Source: JALYYC01 sp963795805
GTDB taxonomy: Bacteria > Chloroflexota > Dormibacteria > CF-121
NCBI GenBank assembly: GCA_963795805.1
Contig: CAWCIV010000003.1
Coordinates: 192,863 to 256,862, forward strand
Direction of reading: 5' to 3'
Length of the DNA stretch: 64,000 bases
The position numbers were made by a program, and so were the translations under genes. This document shows positions 16,117 to 25,123 of this stretch, piece after piece (the first letter of the stretch is position 1; each line of letters begins with the position of its first letter). Below the pieces are notes generated by a model. It worked only from the letters and a program-made list of their open reading frames with translations. It did not search any database and was not told the origin of the DNA.

Positions 16117-16881
16117 GTGCTCTCCACCCGGCTGCTGACCAAGCGGTACGGGGCGCTGACGGCCGTCGAGGAGCTCGACCTGGAAGTCGCCGGAGGCGAG
16201 CTGTTCGGCTTCCTCGGACCCAACGGCGCGGGCAAGACCACCACCATCAAGATGCTGGTCGGCCTGCTCCGGCCGACCTCGGGAACCGCCAGGGTGGCCG
16301 GCTACGACATCCTTGCCCAGCCGGAACAGGCTAAGGCCCGGATCGGCTACGTCCCGGACGCCGCCACGCTCTACGACAAGCTGAGCGCTCGGGAATTCCT
16401 CGAGTTCTCGGGTGATCTCTATCACGTGGAGCGGCGCCGGCGCGACCGCCGCATCGACGCGCTGTTGCACCTCTTCGGGCTGAGCGATCGAGACCGTGAT
16501 TTCCTTTCCGGCTTCTCCCGCGGGATGCGGCAGAAGGTCTCATTGGCCGCCGCCCTCTTGCACGACCCGCAGGTGCTCTTTCTCGACGAACCCACCGTCG
16601 GCCTCGACCCGCAGAGCGCGCGGCAGATGAAGGACATCCTGCAGGACGTTTGCCGCGAGGGCAAAACGGTCTTCGTCTCCACCCACATCCTCGAGATCGC
16701 GGAGCGCATGTGTACGCGCCTGGCCATCATCAACCGCGGCCGGCTGGTTGCGATCGGAAGCCTCGATGAGCTGCGCCGTCAGGCCGGCTCGGATGGACAG
16801 ACGCTGGAGCAAATTTTTCTCGAGCTGACCGGCTCACCGGACGAGGACGTCAGCGCCGTCCTCCGCGGGCTCGAGGATTGA
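16117..16881 (+). CDS. ABC transporter ATP-binding protein
   Basis: 254 aa. Walker A FLGPNGAGKTTTIKML, Q-loop-like YVPDAATLYDKL, ABC signature FSRGMRQKVSLAAAL, Walker B VLFLDEPTVGLDP and the H-loop STHILE. Belongs to the CcmA/DrrA-like group that pairs with ABC-2 permeases. GTG start with a TAGACT hexamer 6 nt upstream. The stop overlaps the start of the permease gene, so the two are an exporter operon. Substrate unknown. Confidence 0.93.
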   Translation: MLSTRLLTKRYGALTAVEELDLEVAGGELFGFLGPNGAGKTTTIKMLVGLLRPTSGTARVAGYDILAQPEQAKARIGYVPDAATLYDKLSAREFLEFSGDLYHVERRRRDRRIDALLHLFGLSDRDRDFLSGFSRGMRQKVSLAAALLHDPQVLFLDEPTVGLDPQSARQMKDILQDVCREGKTVFVSTHILEIAERMCTRLAIINRGRLVAIGSLDELRRQAGSDGQTLEQIFLELTGSPDEDVSAVLRGLED

Positions 16882-18566
16882 TGCGCGACCTTGCGGGCGG
16901 GCTCCGCCTGGGCCTGCTGCTGTGGCGCACCCAGCTGAGGATGTTCATCAACCAGACGGTGAAGAGCGGCAAGCCCGGTCGCCTGATTGCGGTCGGGGCT
17001 GGCGCCCTGGTCCTGCTCGTGCTCTGGGGATGGGAAGGCGCGGTCACCGCGCTCGCGGTCGCCGCGTCCCATCGGGTCAGCTTCAACCTCGACCTCGCGC
17101 GGCTGTTCAGCCTCGCCTTCTTCGCCTATACCGGGATCCTCACCTTTTCCAGCCTGCTCTTCAGCCTCAATGCCCTGCTGCTGAATCCTGACCTCGATCT
17201 GCTCCTCACCTCGCCGCGGGGAGTGGAGAGCGTTCTCGCTGCGCGGATGGTGGTCCAACTTCTGCGCTTACTGCTGCTGAGCCTGCTCTTCACCGCGCCG
17301 GCATTGGTCGTGCTCACGGTCTCCAATCGCAACCCGGGCATCCTGCTGGGGTTTAGCGGGATCTTCCTTCTTTATCCGGTGTTTCCGGTCGTGATCATCT
17401 CCCTCGTCACGCTCTTGCTGGTGCGCTTCATTCCGCCCGGACGAGGCAAGGAGATCGTGACGATCCTGAGCCTGGCGCTCGCCCTCGGCATCAACCTCGT
17501 GAACTTTCTCTTCAATCCGGCGCTGCGCGACCCCGGGTTGCGCGGGCGCCGTGGGACGCCTCCCGCCTTACCGGATCTGCCGCTGGGTACGACTCCATGG
17601 CTTCCCCCCGGATGGGCCGGGCGGAGCGCGGCGGCCCTCGTCACCGGCGACTGGCTCGCCGCGGCCGGCTGGGGACTCCTCCTGCTCGCCCTCTCGGTGG
17701 GCCTCTTCGCAATCGGGACTCGCCTGAGTGGGCGGCTTTACCTCGCCGGCTGGATCGCCGCCGTGCCACCGCGGCGCCGGCGGGCTCCGGTCGTGGCATC
17801 GGCGCGCCACCGACGGAGCGTTCCATTCCTCGACCCGGTCATTTCCGCGATCGTGGTCAAGGACTGGCGGATGCGGACCCGCGACATCGCTCAGCTGGCC
17901 CGATTCGCGATGCCGGTGATCTTCCTCTTCATCCTCTTCGGTTTCCGATCGACACGGCTGCTCGCCTCCGTGCAATCGCTGGGACAGGGACCGGTCGCCG
18001 CGATGCTCGCGCTCGTGCCCTCCTGGGTCCTGCTGCTCTCGTTGAGCAGCGGCCTCGGGCTCACGGCCGTCAGCCTCGAGGGCAAGAGCATCTGGATCTA
18101 TGCCGCGTCGCCGAACAGCATCCTCCGGATCCTGCAGGCCAAGTGCTGGTCGACGGCCCTGCCGACGGTCGTCGTCGTGACGCTCGCGGCGGCGGTGACG
18201 GAAACCGTCGTCCATCCGGGTTGGTTGTGGGCCCTGACCGCCACGGCGCTGGTCGTCGTGCAGGCCACCGCAATCACGGCGCTGATGGTCGGCATCGGCG
18301 GCATCTTCGCCCGTTTCGATTGGACCGATGTCCGCCGGATGATGCACCCGGTGGCCGGCCTGTTGGGGTTGGTCGGATTTTCCACGGTGATCGGAGCCAG
18401 CGCGCTGCTGATGGTGGTGGCGATCGCGCTCGCCAGCACAACCGGCGCTCCGCTCGCGACGACCTGGCTGGCGGCGCTTGTCTTTTCCGCGGGCGGGGCC
18501 GTCGCTGCCGCGTCGCTTGGACTCCTACTCAGCGCCGGCCGCCTGAGACGGCTAGAACTCGGCTAA
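16881..18566 (+). CDS. ABC transporter permease (putative exporter, ~12 TM)
   Basis: 561 aa from the ATG at 16881, which overlaps the ATPase stop (TGATG). An in-frame TTG one codon earlier is possible. About 12 hydrophobic segments are visible, with two long polar loops (RGVESVLAARMVV region and the arginine-rich PPRRRRAPVVASARHRR near 295-310). Resembles large two-repeat ABC exporters of unknown substrate. The 3' end overlaps the convergent thymidine kinase gene by 15 nt. Confidence 0.85.
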   Translation: MRDLAGGLRLGLLLWRTQLRMFINQTVKSGKPGRLIAVGAGALVLLVLWGWEGAVTALAVAASHRVSFNLDLARLFSLAFFAYTGILTFSSLLFSLNALLLNPDLDLLLTSPRGVESVLAARMVVQLLRLLLLSLLFTAPALVVLTVSNRNPGILLGFSGIFLLYPVFPVVIISLVTLLLVRFIPPGRGKEIVTILSLALALGINLVNFLFNPALRDPGLRGRRGTPPALPDLPLGTTPWLPPGWAGRSAAALVTGDWLAAAGWGLLLLALSVGLFAIGTRLSGRLYLAGWIAAVPPRRRRAPVVASARHRRSVPFLDPVISAIVVKDWRMRTRDIAQLARFAMPVIFLFILFGFRSTRLLASVQSLGQGPVAAMLALVPSWVLLLSLSSGLGLTAVSLEGKSIWIYAASPNSILRILQAKCWSTALPTVVVVTLAAAVTETVVHPGWLWALTATALVVVQATAITALMVGIGGIFARFDWTDVRRMMHPVAGLLGLVGFSTVIGASALLMVVAIALASTTGAPLATTWLAALVFSAGGAVAAASLGLLLSAGRLRRLELG

Positions 18567-19727
18567 TTCGTCCGCGGTCGCGACCGGAGTCGCCTCAATG
18601 GCCGTTACCCCGATGCGATGGTGATGCCGGCAGCGTGCCTCGTAGCGACCGGCACCGCCGATAACGACGAGCGGCGAATCGGAAGGAGCGGGCAGACCGT
18701 CCACGAGGCGTTGCGTACGTGTCGCCATGTGGGAGCCGCAACCAGGGTACTGGCAGGACGCCTGCAGCTTGGTGAGCCGGTCGGCATGGGCGCTGAGGAG
18801 GGGCATCGGCCCAAAGGCCCGGCCGAGGAAGTCCAGGTCGAGGCCCGCGATGATGACATGAAGGCCGCGGTCGGCGAGGCTGTTGGCGAGCGGAACGATC
18901 TCCGTTCCGAAAAACTGCGCCTCGTCGATTCCGATCACGCGGGTGTCGTCGCGCAGCTGCGCCTCGATCGCGGCAACGTCCGGCACGGCGATCGCCGGGA
19001 ATCGCACCTCGCGGTGCGAGGCGACGGCTTCGATCGCATAGCGATCATCCATGGCCGGTTTGAAGGCCTGGATGGTTGCCCCCGCGAAGCGCTCCTGGTC
19101 GAGCCGCCGGATCATCTCCTGGGTCTTGCCACTGAACATGCAGCCGCTGATCACGTCGAGACTTCCTGATGGCTCGTCGAACCAGCCCTCCTGGAAGTCG
19201 GCGGCCCGGGCCTCGGCCGTATGGTGCCGCCGGCACACGGGGAGAAAGCGCTCCGGTCGATCCGTGGACGCCTGGAATCGCTGGGTCCGGCTGGCGAGGT
19301 TGCGGCATCCGGGCGAGGCACAGACTCCGTCGTCCAGCTTGACCGCGACGTCGGCGGCACAGATCAGGGCGGGCATCGGCCCCTGTGGCTCTCCGCTGTA
19401 GTCGAGCTCCCAGCCGGCGAGGACCACATCGACGCGATGCCTGGTGGCGAGCTCTTCCGTCACCTCCAGCAGGCTCGAACCGTAGCGCTGCCCATCGTCG
19501 ATGGTCACCAGCTCCGTCTGCGGATCGAGCTGCTCCAGCAGGCGGCCGGCGTCGGCCGCCCCGGAGAGGCGTTGCATCCGGCGGCCCTGGCGCTGCGCCC
19601 GCTCGGCCTCGGCGTCCAGCTTCTTCGTCTTTCCGGAATGCGTCGGCCCGCAATAGACGGTGAGCGAGCCGAGACGGCGGCGCGCTCGGTCTTCCAGGTA
19701 GCCCTCGTGAAGGATGCCGCCAGTCAT
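18552..19727 (-). CDS. Tandem type II thymidine kinase (two TK domains)
   Basis: 391 aa, about twice normal type II thymidine kinase length. The C-terminal domain (~188-391) is canonical: GCMFSGKT P-loop (195-202), GIDEAQFF, LDLDFLGRAFGPMP and zinc-site C-x4-C ... C-x-H-H. The N-terminal domain (~20-185) has its own P-loop GPTHSGKT (27-34) and zinc-site cysteines (CASPGC, CRRHH), but the catalytic DEAQ is replaced by DDGQ. It phosphorylates thymidine, at least through the second domain; the first may be regulatory or have altered chemistry. ATG 19727 lacks a Shine-Dalgarno and has GATAAT 6 nt upstream. The frame stays open upstream into antisense of the next gene, which is not part of it. Confidence 0.85.
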   Translation of the reverse strand: MTGGILHEGYLEDRARRRLGSLTVYCGPTHSGKTKKLDAEAERAQRQGRRMQRLSGAADAGRLLEQLDPQTELVTIDDGQRYGSSLLEVTEELATRHRVDVVLAGWELDYSGEPQGPMPALICAADVAVKLDDGVCASPGCRNLASRTQRFQASTDRPERFLPVCRRHHTAEARAADFQEGWFDEPSGSLDVISGCMFSGKTQEMIRRLDQERFAGATIQAFKPAMDDRYAIEAVASHREVRFPAIAVPDVAAIEAQLRDDTRVIGIDEAQFFGTEIVPLANSLADRGLHVIIAGLDLDFLGRAFGPMPLLSAHADRLTKLQASCQYPGCGSHMATRTQRLVDGLPAPSDSPLVVIGGAGRYEARCRHHHRIGVTAIEATPVATADELAEF

Positions 19728-19729
19728 TG

Positions 19730-19739
19730 AATAATTATC
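19730..19739. promoter_or_regulatory. Overlapping bidirectional -10 elements, 16-bp divergent gap
   Basis: AATAAT (19730-19735, plus) ends 8 nt before ATG 19744; GATAAT (19739-19734, minus) ends 6 nt before ATG 19727. Both divergent genes would be leaderless, with -35 regions inside the opposite coding region. Confidence 0.5.
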
Positions 19740-19743
19740 GGCA

Positions 19744-20274
19744 ATGGCCGACCACGGGACCATGGACCAGCTGACCGACGCGGAGCTGGAGGCGCGGGTC
19801 AAGGCGATCATGATGGAGATGGCGCCTCTGGAAGCGGCGCTTGGCCACCTGCGCGCCCAGATCCAGCAGGTCGTCAGCGAGCAGAAGAGGCGCGAGCGTG
19901 CGCGCCATCTGCGGACGAGGATGCAGGTCCGCACGACCGTCGCCGAGGGCCAGATGGCGACGCTGCAACAGGTGGCGGAGAGCGACAACGACCTCGTCTC
20001 GCCTGACGCGCCGCTCTCCGGGCTGCGCTTCTTCCGCGACAGCGGGACGGAGATCGGTCTCGGGTACGCCAATGCGCGCGAGCCGACGGCGTGGATGACC
20101 AACGGCGCCACGACCCTCGCCGTCCACTCGGTGGCGGAAATCCGCGCCCGGTTCGTCGATGGCTGGGATTTCGGCACCGCGGCCCATCCGGGCGTCCGGA
20201 TCCACATCCCGAACACGCGGACGGAAAAAGTCGTGCCGGCCTCGGAGGTGTTCGTCAGGCCGAAGGCAGACTGA
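19744..20274 (+). CDS. Hypothetical coiled-coil protein
   Basis: 176 aa, family not recognised. Residues ~8-75 form a charged amphipathic helix likely to be a coiled coil (ELEARVKAIMMEMAPLEAAL ...), then a globular beta-rich C-terminal part (~90-176; SGLRFFRDSGTEIGLGYANA, FGTAAHPGVRIHIPNTRT). Start ATG 19744 has a -10-like AATAAT 8 nt upstream. The 3' end overlaps the end of the convergent GH31 gene by 20 nt. Confidence 0.6.
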   Translation: MADHGTMDQLTDAELEARVKAIMMEMAPLEAALGHLRAQIQQVVSEQKRRERARHLRTRMQVRTTVAEGQMATLQQVAESDNDLVSPDAPLSGLRFFRDSGTEIGLGYANAREPTAWMTNGATTLAVHSVAEIRARFVDGWDFGTAAHPGVRIHIPNTRTEKVVPASEVFVRPKAD

Positions 20275-22544
20275 TCGAGGTCCCGAGCTGTCCCTCGACA
20301 GGCTGGTGGCCCGGCCCGTGGACGCGCACGGTGCCGCCGTCGGCCGTCCCCTCGCTGTCGAGCCTGACCTCGCCCGGCCGGACGGTCAGGCGATAGGAGC
20401 GACGGCGGCGGTCGTCCTCGAGCTCGAAGGCGTGCGTCCCCTGCGGACCGGGATAGAGATGGAAGACGAGCGGGTCCCAGGCCTGCTGGTCCGAGTACTG
20501 GAGCGTGCGGGCCCATCGGCAGCACCGCGCCCGCCCTGACGAACAGCGGCAGGGTGTCGAGCTCCGCCGCGACCTCGATGAAGCGACCGCCCGCGATCCG
20601 GTCGTCGGTCCAGTAGTCGTACCAGTCTCCCACCGGGAGGTAGACGTCCCGAGTGCCACGGGGCTGGAACATCGGCGCCACCAGCAGGTCGGGGCCGAAC
20701 AAGTACTCATCGTCCACGTGATAGGTGGTCCGGTCGCGGGGGTGGTCGTACACGAGCGGACGGGCGAGGGGCGGGCCGAAGGCGGCCTTGCGCGCCGCGC
20801 TATAGATGTAAGGGAGCAACTGATACCGAAGCTCGGCGTAGCGGCGGAAAATCGTCAGCGCCGGCTCGCCGAAGGCCCAGGGCTCGCGCGGTGCGGTGTG
20901 CCCATGCGCCCGCGCATGCGAGAACAGCAGGCCCATCTGCGACCAGCGCACGTAGAGCTCCGGGCTGGGCGGATCGGTCAGCGTCGGGATGCCGAAGAAC
21001 CCACCCATGTCAAAGCTGCTGAAGGCCATGCCGGAGAGGATCCAGCTCAGCGCGCCTCGCAGGCTGGCGGCCATGTCCTCGAACGTGCACCCCGGGTCGC
21101 CGCCCCACTGCACCGGATAGCGTTGCGAGCCGGCGTATCCGGAGCGTCCCCAGACGAGCCCATAGCCGTGGACCTCTTTCGTGACCTCGAAGACCGCTCG
21201 CTGGTAGAGCAGCGGATAGAGGTTGTGCAGGTCCTGCGCCGGAGATCGATCGTGGGCGATGGCGTCGGCCGGCATGTCCTCGGCGAAGTCGGTCTTCATC
21301 ACGGCGACGCCCGATTCCAGCAGACTCCGGTTCTTCGCCTTGAACCAATCGACCGCCGCGGGATTCGTGAAGTCGACCGCTGCGCTCGGCTTCGCGAACC
21401 CGTGCACGAGCGCCGCCTCGCCTTGCGCGGTTTTGAGCAGGTATCCCTTACCTAGGCCCTCGGCAAACATCGTCGAGTCGAGCGGGACATACGGGCTCTC
21501 CCAGAGGCTGAGCTTAAAGCCCATCGCCTTGAGTTCGGCGATCATGCCCGCGGGGTCGGGGAATGCGTCCTCGTCCCAGGTGAGATCGCCGTGATGCCCT
21601 TCGTGGTACCGCATCCAGTAGGGGTCGATGTGGATCACGTCGCAGGGGACCTGCTCCGCGCGCATCCGGTGGGCGACGGCCATCACCTCATCGCGATTTC
21701 GATACCCCCATCGACTCATCCAGAGGCCGAACGACCACGGCGGCGGAACCGCCGGCGCGCCGGTCAGCGCGTGGTAGTCGCCGATCATCGATGCGATGTC
21801 ATCGCCGACGAATAGGTAGGCACGCAGGTGGTCGGCCCTGGCGGTGACCTGCCAGGCCGCGACCGACGCCTGGCCCAGCTCGTAGAAGAGCGGCGCCGTC
21901 ATGTCGACGAACACGGCATATCCCTGTGTGCTCAGCAGGAGCGGGACGTTCTTGTACGCGCGGTCGCTGCGCACTCCAAAGGCGTCGACGGTCCAGGACG
22001 AAAAGGCCTGGCCGCGCCGATCGAGGGCGCCGAAGTGCTCACCGAGTCCGAAGAGCGCCTCGCCAGGTCGCAACCGCGCCGTGAGCCACTTGAGACCCCT
22101 CGCCCCGCCCGACGGCGGATGGTGGAAATTGCCACGGATGTCCCGGTCGTTCGGTTCCTCGACGAAGCGCTCCACGCCGGTTGCATCGGTGAGCCGCAGA
22201 CGATACGGGTCGCGATCGATCGTCAGGACCGCTTCGGCGGTCGCGATCGACCAGCCGCGCGAATCCTCCTTGACCGTAACCGGCCGGGTCGACCCGGCCG
22301 CCGTGACCAGGCGTGACGGCCGCTGCGCCCCAGGGCCGATGTGCACGCGCAGCACGCGGTCGGACACCGCCTTGATCTCGATCGGTACCCGGACCCCCCG
22401 ATCGTCCTCCGCGTCGATTCGGATCGACGTCGCCTGGGCTCGCAGGCCACGTACACGGCGAATCGCGACCGGATCGCGGGGCACGAAATCCGTCGCCGGG
22501 CGCGCGGGTTGCGCCAGCGGCCTCACCAGCCGCGCGCGATCCAC
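20255..22544 (-). CDS. GH31 alpha-glucosidase/alpha-xylosidase-like, frameshifted near C-terminus
   Basis: Family GH31: N-terminal beta-sandwich, LFGLGEHFGALDRRG, catalytic barrel with PPPWSFGLWMSRWGYRNRDE, IHIDPYWMRY and the nucleophile motif VAVMKTDFAEDMPADA. It hydrolyses alpha-linked glycosides such as xylosides or glucosides; there is no signal peptide. The frame breaks at about 20507: after VLPMGP one surplus base shifts translation, while the other frame continues naturally with TLQYSDQQAWDPLVFHLYPG and ends at 20255. Restoring the frame gives ~762 aa, a normal GH31 length. Either a sequencing indel in GC-rich DNA or a recent inactivating mutation. Start overlaps the MBL gene by 22 nt. 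Confidence 0.82.
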
Positions 22545-23104
22545 TCGTTGAGCTTCGGCCGCTCGGTGCCGATGGTGGTCGGCTTACCGTGGCCGGGCAG
22601 CACGCGGGTCTCGTCGGGCAGCGTGAAGAGCTTGCCGCGAATGCTGTCGATGATGGTCGGGAAGCTCGCGCCGGAGCTTTTCGTGTTGCCCGGCCCACCC
22701 GGAAAGAGCGTGTCACCGCTGAAGAGATGGTCGTCGATCAAGAAACAGAGGCTGCCCGGCGTGTGGCCGGGCGTGTGCAGGGTCCGCAGCTCGTACTCAC
22801 CGAACTGGAATCCCTGGCCGTCCTGTGCCCGAAGATCCGGCGCGATCGGCATCATTGGGACGTCCCCGTCGTGACAGGTGAAGCGCGCCTTCGTCTCCGC
22901 TCGGACTGACTCGAGGGCCTGGACATGGTCTGGATGCCCGTGGGTGGTCAGGATGTGACTGAGCCGCAGGCCCTCGAGCTCGCGCATGATGCGCGGCGCG
23001 TCGTTCGCGGCATCGATGAGCAATGCCTCCTTCGCCCGCGGGTCGCTCAGGATATAGATGTTGTTGTCGTACGGCGGGACGGAAAACACCCGCAGACGGA
23101 ACAC
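22523..23104 (-). CDS. MBL-fold metallo-hydrolase, glyoxalase II-like
   Basis: 193 aa. Metal-binding motif THGHPDH (~54-60), HTPGHTPGS, SGDTLF and the C-terminal GHGKPTTIG, the pattern of small glyoxalase II-like/persulfide-dioxygenase-like hydrolases. Substrate not determined by sequence. GTG start at 23104 with a TAAACT hexamer 6 nt upstream, so it is probably leaderless; it is divergent from nfo with only 24 bp between the start codons. Confidence 0.85.
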   Translation of the reverse strand: MFRLRVFSVPPYDNNIYILSDPRAKEALLIDAANDAPRIMRELEGLRLSHILTTHGHPDHVQALESVRAETKARFTCHDGDVPMMPIAPDLRAQDGQGFQFGEYELRTLHTPGHTPGSLCFLIDDHLFSGDTLFPGGPGNTKSSGASFPTIIDSIRGKLFTLPDETRVLPGHGKPTTIGTERPKLNEWIARGW

Positions 23105-23112
23105 GACGACAG

Positions 23113-23120
23113 TTTACGAT
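23113..23120. promoter_or_regulatory. Shared bidirectional -10 region between MBL and nfo
   Basis: Plus strand TACGAT (23115-23120) ends 8 nt before GTG 23129; minus strand TAAACT ends 6 nt before GTG 23104. The two hexamers overlap, so the genes probably compete for polymerase. Confidence 0.4.
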
Positions 23121-23128
23121 GCGTTTTG

Positions 23129-23986
23129 GTGGGCACCGGACGGCGAATCGGCATGCACATGAGGACCGGACGCGGCCTCGACAAGGCCATCGAGATGATC
23201 AAGGCCCTGGAGTTGCAGTCCGTCCAGATCTTCACCGACAACCCGAGTGCGTGGCGCTCCGCCCCGGTCGATCAGAAGGCCACGGCGGCCTTCAAACGCT
23301 CACTCGAGGAGCTTGACGTCCGGCCGGCGATGACGCATGCGATGTACCTGATCAACCTCGCCGGACCGAACCCTGACTTCCAGAAGAAGTCTCGAACGGC
23401 GCTTGCCGCGGAACTGGTGCGCGCCGAAGGCTACGGCTGTACCTATGTCGTCACCCACGTGGGCAGTCACATGGGCGACGGCGCCCAGGCGGGGATCGAC
23501 CGCGTCGTGGCCGCCCTCGACGAGGTCCTGACCACAACCGCGCAGAGCCCGACAACGTGCCTGCTCGAGACCTCCGCCGGCGGAGGCGCCTACGTCGGCG
23601 CAACCTTCGACGACCTCGCGCAGATCCTCGGTCGCTTGCCCCAGCACGCCGAACGGTTGGGCGTCTGTTTCGATACGGCGCACGTCTACGCCTCCGGCTA
23701 CGACATCGCAAGCGCCGAGGCGATGAACCGGACGCTGGCCCAGCTGACGGCGATCATCCCGGCGCAGCGGATCCGTGCCTGCCATTGCAACGACACGACG
23801 GTGACCCTCGGCGGCAAGGCAGACCGGCACACGCATATCGGCCGGGGAAACGTCGGTCTCGAAGGGTTTCGGGCGCTTTTGACCTACGAGCCGTTCGCGC
23901 ATTGCGCCTTCGTGCTCGAGACCCCGGGCGAGGAGTTGCTCGAAGGTCTGGAGAATCTGAATACGCTGCGGGCGCTGGCGGCATGA
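23129..23986 (+). CDS. nfo: Endonuclease IV (AP endonuclease)
   Basis: 285 aa from GTG 23129. AP endonucleases cut abasic DNA during base-excision repair using three Zn ions. The zinc ligands are visible in order: THVGSH, LETSAG, CFDTAHVYASG, ACHCNDT, KADRHTHIG and LETPGEE. The family N-terminus (G-x-H-x-x-x-x-G-G-L-x-K-A) is RIGMHMRTGRGLDKAIEM, which fixes the start near 23129; the reading frame further upstream is antisense to the MBL gene. The stop overlaps the HAD start (ATGA). Confidence 0.93.
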   Translation: MGTGRRIGMHMRTGRGLDKAIEMIKALELQSVQIFTDNPSAWRSAPVDQKATAAFKRSLEELDVRPAMTHAMYLINLAGPNPDFQKKSRTALAAELVRAEGYGCTYVVTHVGSHMGDGAQAGIDRVVAALDEVLTTTAQSPTTCLLETSAGGGAYVGATFDDLAQILGRLPQHAERLGVCFDTAHVYASGYDIASAEAMNRTLAQLTAIIPAQRIRACHCNDTTVTLGGKADRHTHIGRGNVGLEGFRALLTYEPFAHCAFVLETPGEELLEGLENLNTLRALAA

Positions 23987-24759
23987 GCCCTGGGCCCCGC
24001 CCGCTCCGGGCGGTGCTCTTCGACTACGGCCATACCCTGATCCATTTTGACGAGCGTCCCCACTCGTTGTTGCTGACGGCCTACGAGAAGGTCAACAAAC
24101 TCCTGGCGACCACGTTGAAGCGCAAGGTGCCGGCGGCCGACGTCTTGATCGACCGGATCTCCAGGGTGGTCGACAACGAGATCCAGCGCGACTATGCCCT
24201 CGGGCGTCCCGAAGAGGTCGAAATCGCCTCCCTCTACGACCAGGCCTTGCGGGCGCTGGGCCTCGAGCTCGATCCAGCGCTGATCGAACAGGTGATGGAG
24301 ATCGAGCAGGCCGGCTGGCTCAACAGCGTCCACCCCGGCCCCGACGTGGTGGCGACGCTGGAGCACCTCCGCGCGACGGGGTTGCGCCTCGGCGTCGTCT
24401 CGAATGCCGCCTACCGTCCCCAGTTGATGGTCCGCCAGATGGAGGCGCTTGCATTGGCGCAATACTTTGGGGCGCTGACCTTCTCCTCCGCGGTGGGCGT
24501 CCGGAAGCCGCACCCGGCCATCTACCAGGACGCCCTGGGCCGGCTCGGTGTGGAGGGAGATGAGAGCCTCTTCGTGGGGGACCGGGTCAGGGAGGACGTT
24601 CGTGGGCCCCAGTCGCTGGGGATGCGGGCGATTCTGCTCCGCGAGTGGCGGCAGGAGGAGGATCCCGGCGTTGCCGACTATGTCATCGAACGGCTGGGAG
24701 AGCTCCCCGCGATCGTCGACCGGTTGCTCCTGGGGTCAGGAGCGCCCCGGAACCTATAA
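23983..24759 (+). CDS. HAD-like hydrolase
   Basis: 258 aa. HAD motif I VLFDYGHTLIHF, motif II VVSNAA, motif III lysine in VGVRKPHPAIYQ and motif IV FVGDRVREDVRGP. The +2 position after the nucleophilic Asp is Gly instead of the usual Asp (D-Y-G-H-T), so the acid/base residue of phosphatases is missing; phosphatase activity is doubtful or altered. ATG overlaps nfo stop by 4 nt, so it is translationally coupled to nfo. Confidence 0.85.
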   Translation: MSPGPRPLRAVLFDYGHTLIHFDERPHSLLLTAYEKVNKLLATTLKRKVPAADVLIDRISRVVDNEIQRDYALGRPEEVEIASLYDQALRALGLELDPALIEQVMEIEQAGWLNSVHPGPDVVATLEHLRATGLRLGVVSNAAYRPQLMVRQMEALALAQYFGALTFSSAVGVRKPHPAIYQDALGRLGVEGDESLFVGDRVREDVRGPQSLGMRAILLREWRQEEDPGVADYVIERLGELPAIVDRLLLGSGAPRNL

Positions 24760-24760
24760 T
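24755..24760 (+). promoter_or_regulatory. TATAAT -10 element before the small HTH gene
   Basis: Perfect TATAAT overlapping the end of the HAD gene, about 50 nt before the GTG at 24812. No good -35 is seen 16-18 nt upstream. Confidence 0.35.
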
Positions 24761-24811
24761 GGGTAGACGTCGCCCGAGTGAGTCGCGGTCTGGGCAGGAG
24801 GTAGGGGCCGG

Positions 24812-25099
24812 GTGGACTTCCGCGAGTACCTGAAGCGCAAATGTCGCGAGCAGAACATTTCCCTGCACCGCCTTGCGGTTCGCTGTGATCTGAACCAGAT
24901 CTACTTCTATCAAGCGGTCAACAAGAACAAGGAGAACCCGCCACCCTGGGTGCTCCGCCGGGCCGCCCCCCATCTTGGCGTCACCTACGTCGAACTGTTG
25001 ATCGCGGCCGGGCACCTCAACGAGGATGATCTGCGCGAGTACGCCGCGCGCCCCTCAGACAAGGATCCGGCGCGCGAGCGGGAGAAGGTCACGGTCTAG
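24812..25099 (+). CDS. Small XRE-type helix-turn-helix protein
   Basis: 95 aa. GTG start with a strong AGGAGG 9 nt upstream. Residues ~5-65 look like an XRE/Cro HTH domain (CREQNISLHRLAVRCDLNQI with a recognition-helix-like YFYQAVNKNKE), followed by LGVTYVELLIAAGHL typical of XRE proteins and a charged tail. Likely a transcriptional regulator; the regulated gene is not obvious. A TATAAT sits ~50 nt upstream. Confidence 0.72.
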   Translation: MDFREYLKRKCREQNISLHRLAVRCDLNQIYFYQAVNKNKENPPPWVLRRAAPHLGVTYVELLIAAGHLNEDDLREYAARPSDKDPAREREKVTV

Positions 25100-25123
25100 C
25101 TCGCTCGCAACGGCTCGATGGGG

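Noticed and set aside
18552..22544. One 1330-codon open frame covering a thymidine kinase and a glycosidase, apparently a giant fusion
   Set aside because: The middle third is low-complexity antisense of the gene at 19744-20274 and of the shifted GH31 end; the two proteins are separate genes joined only by a GH31 frameshift.
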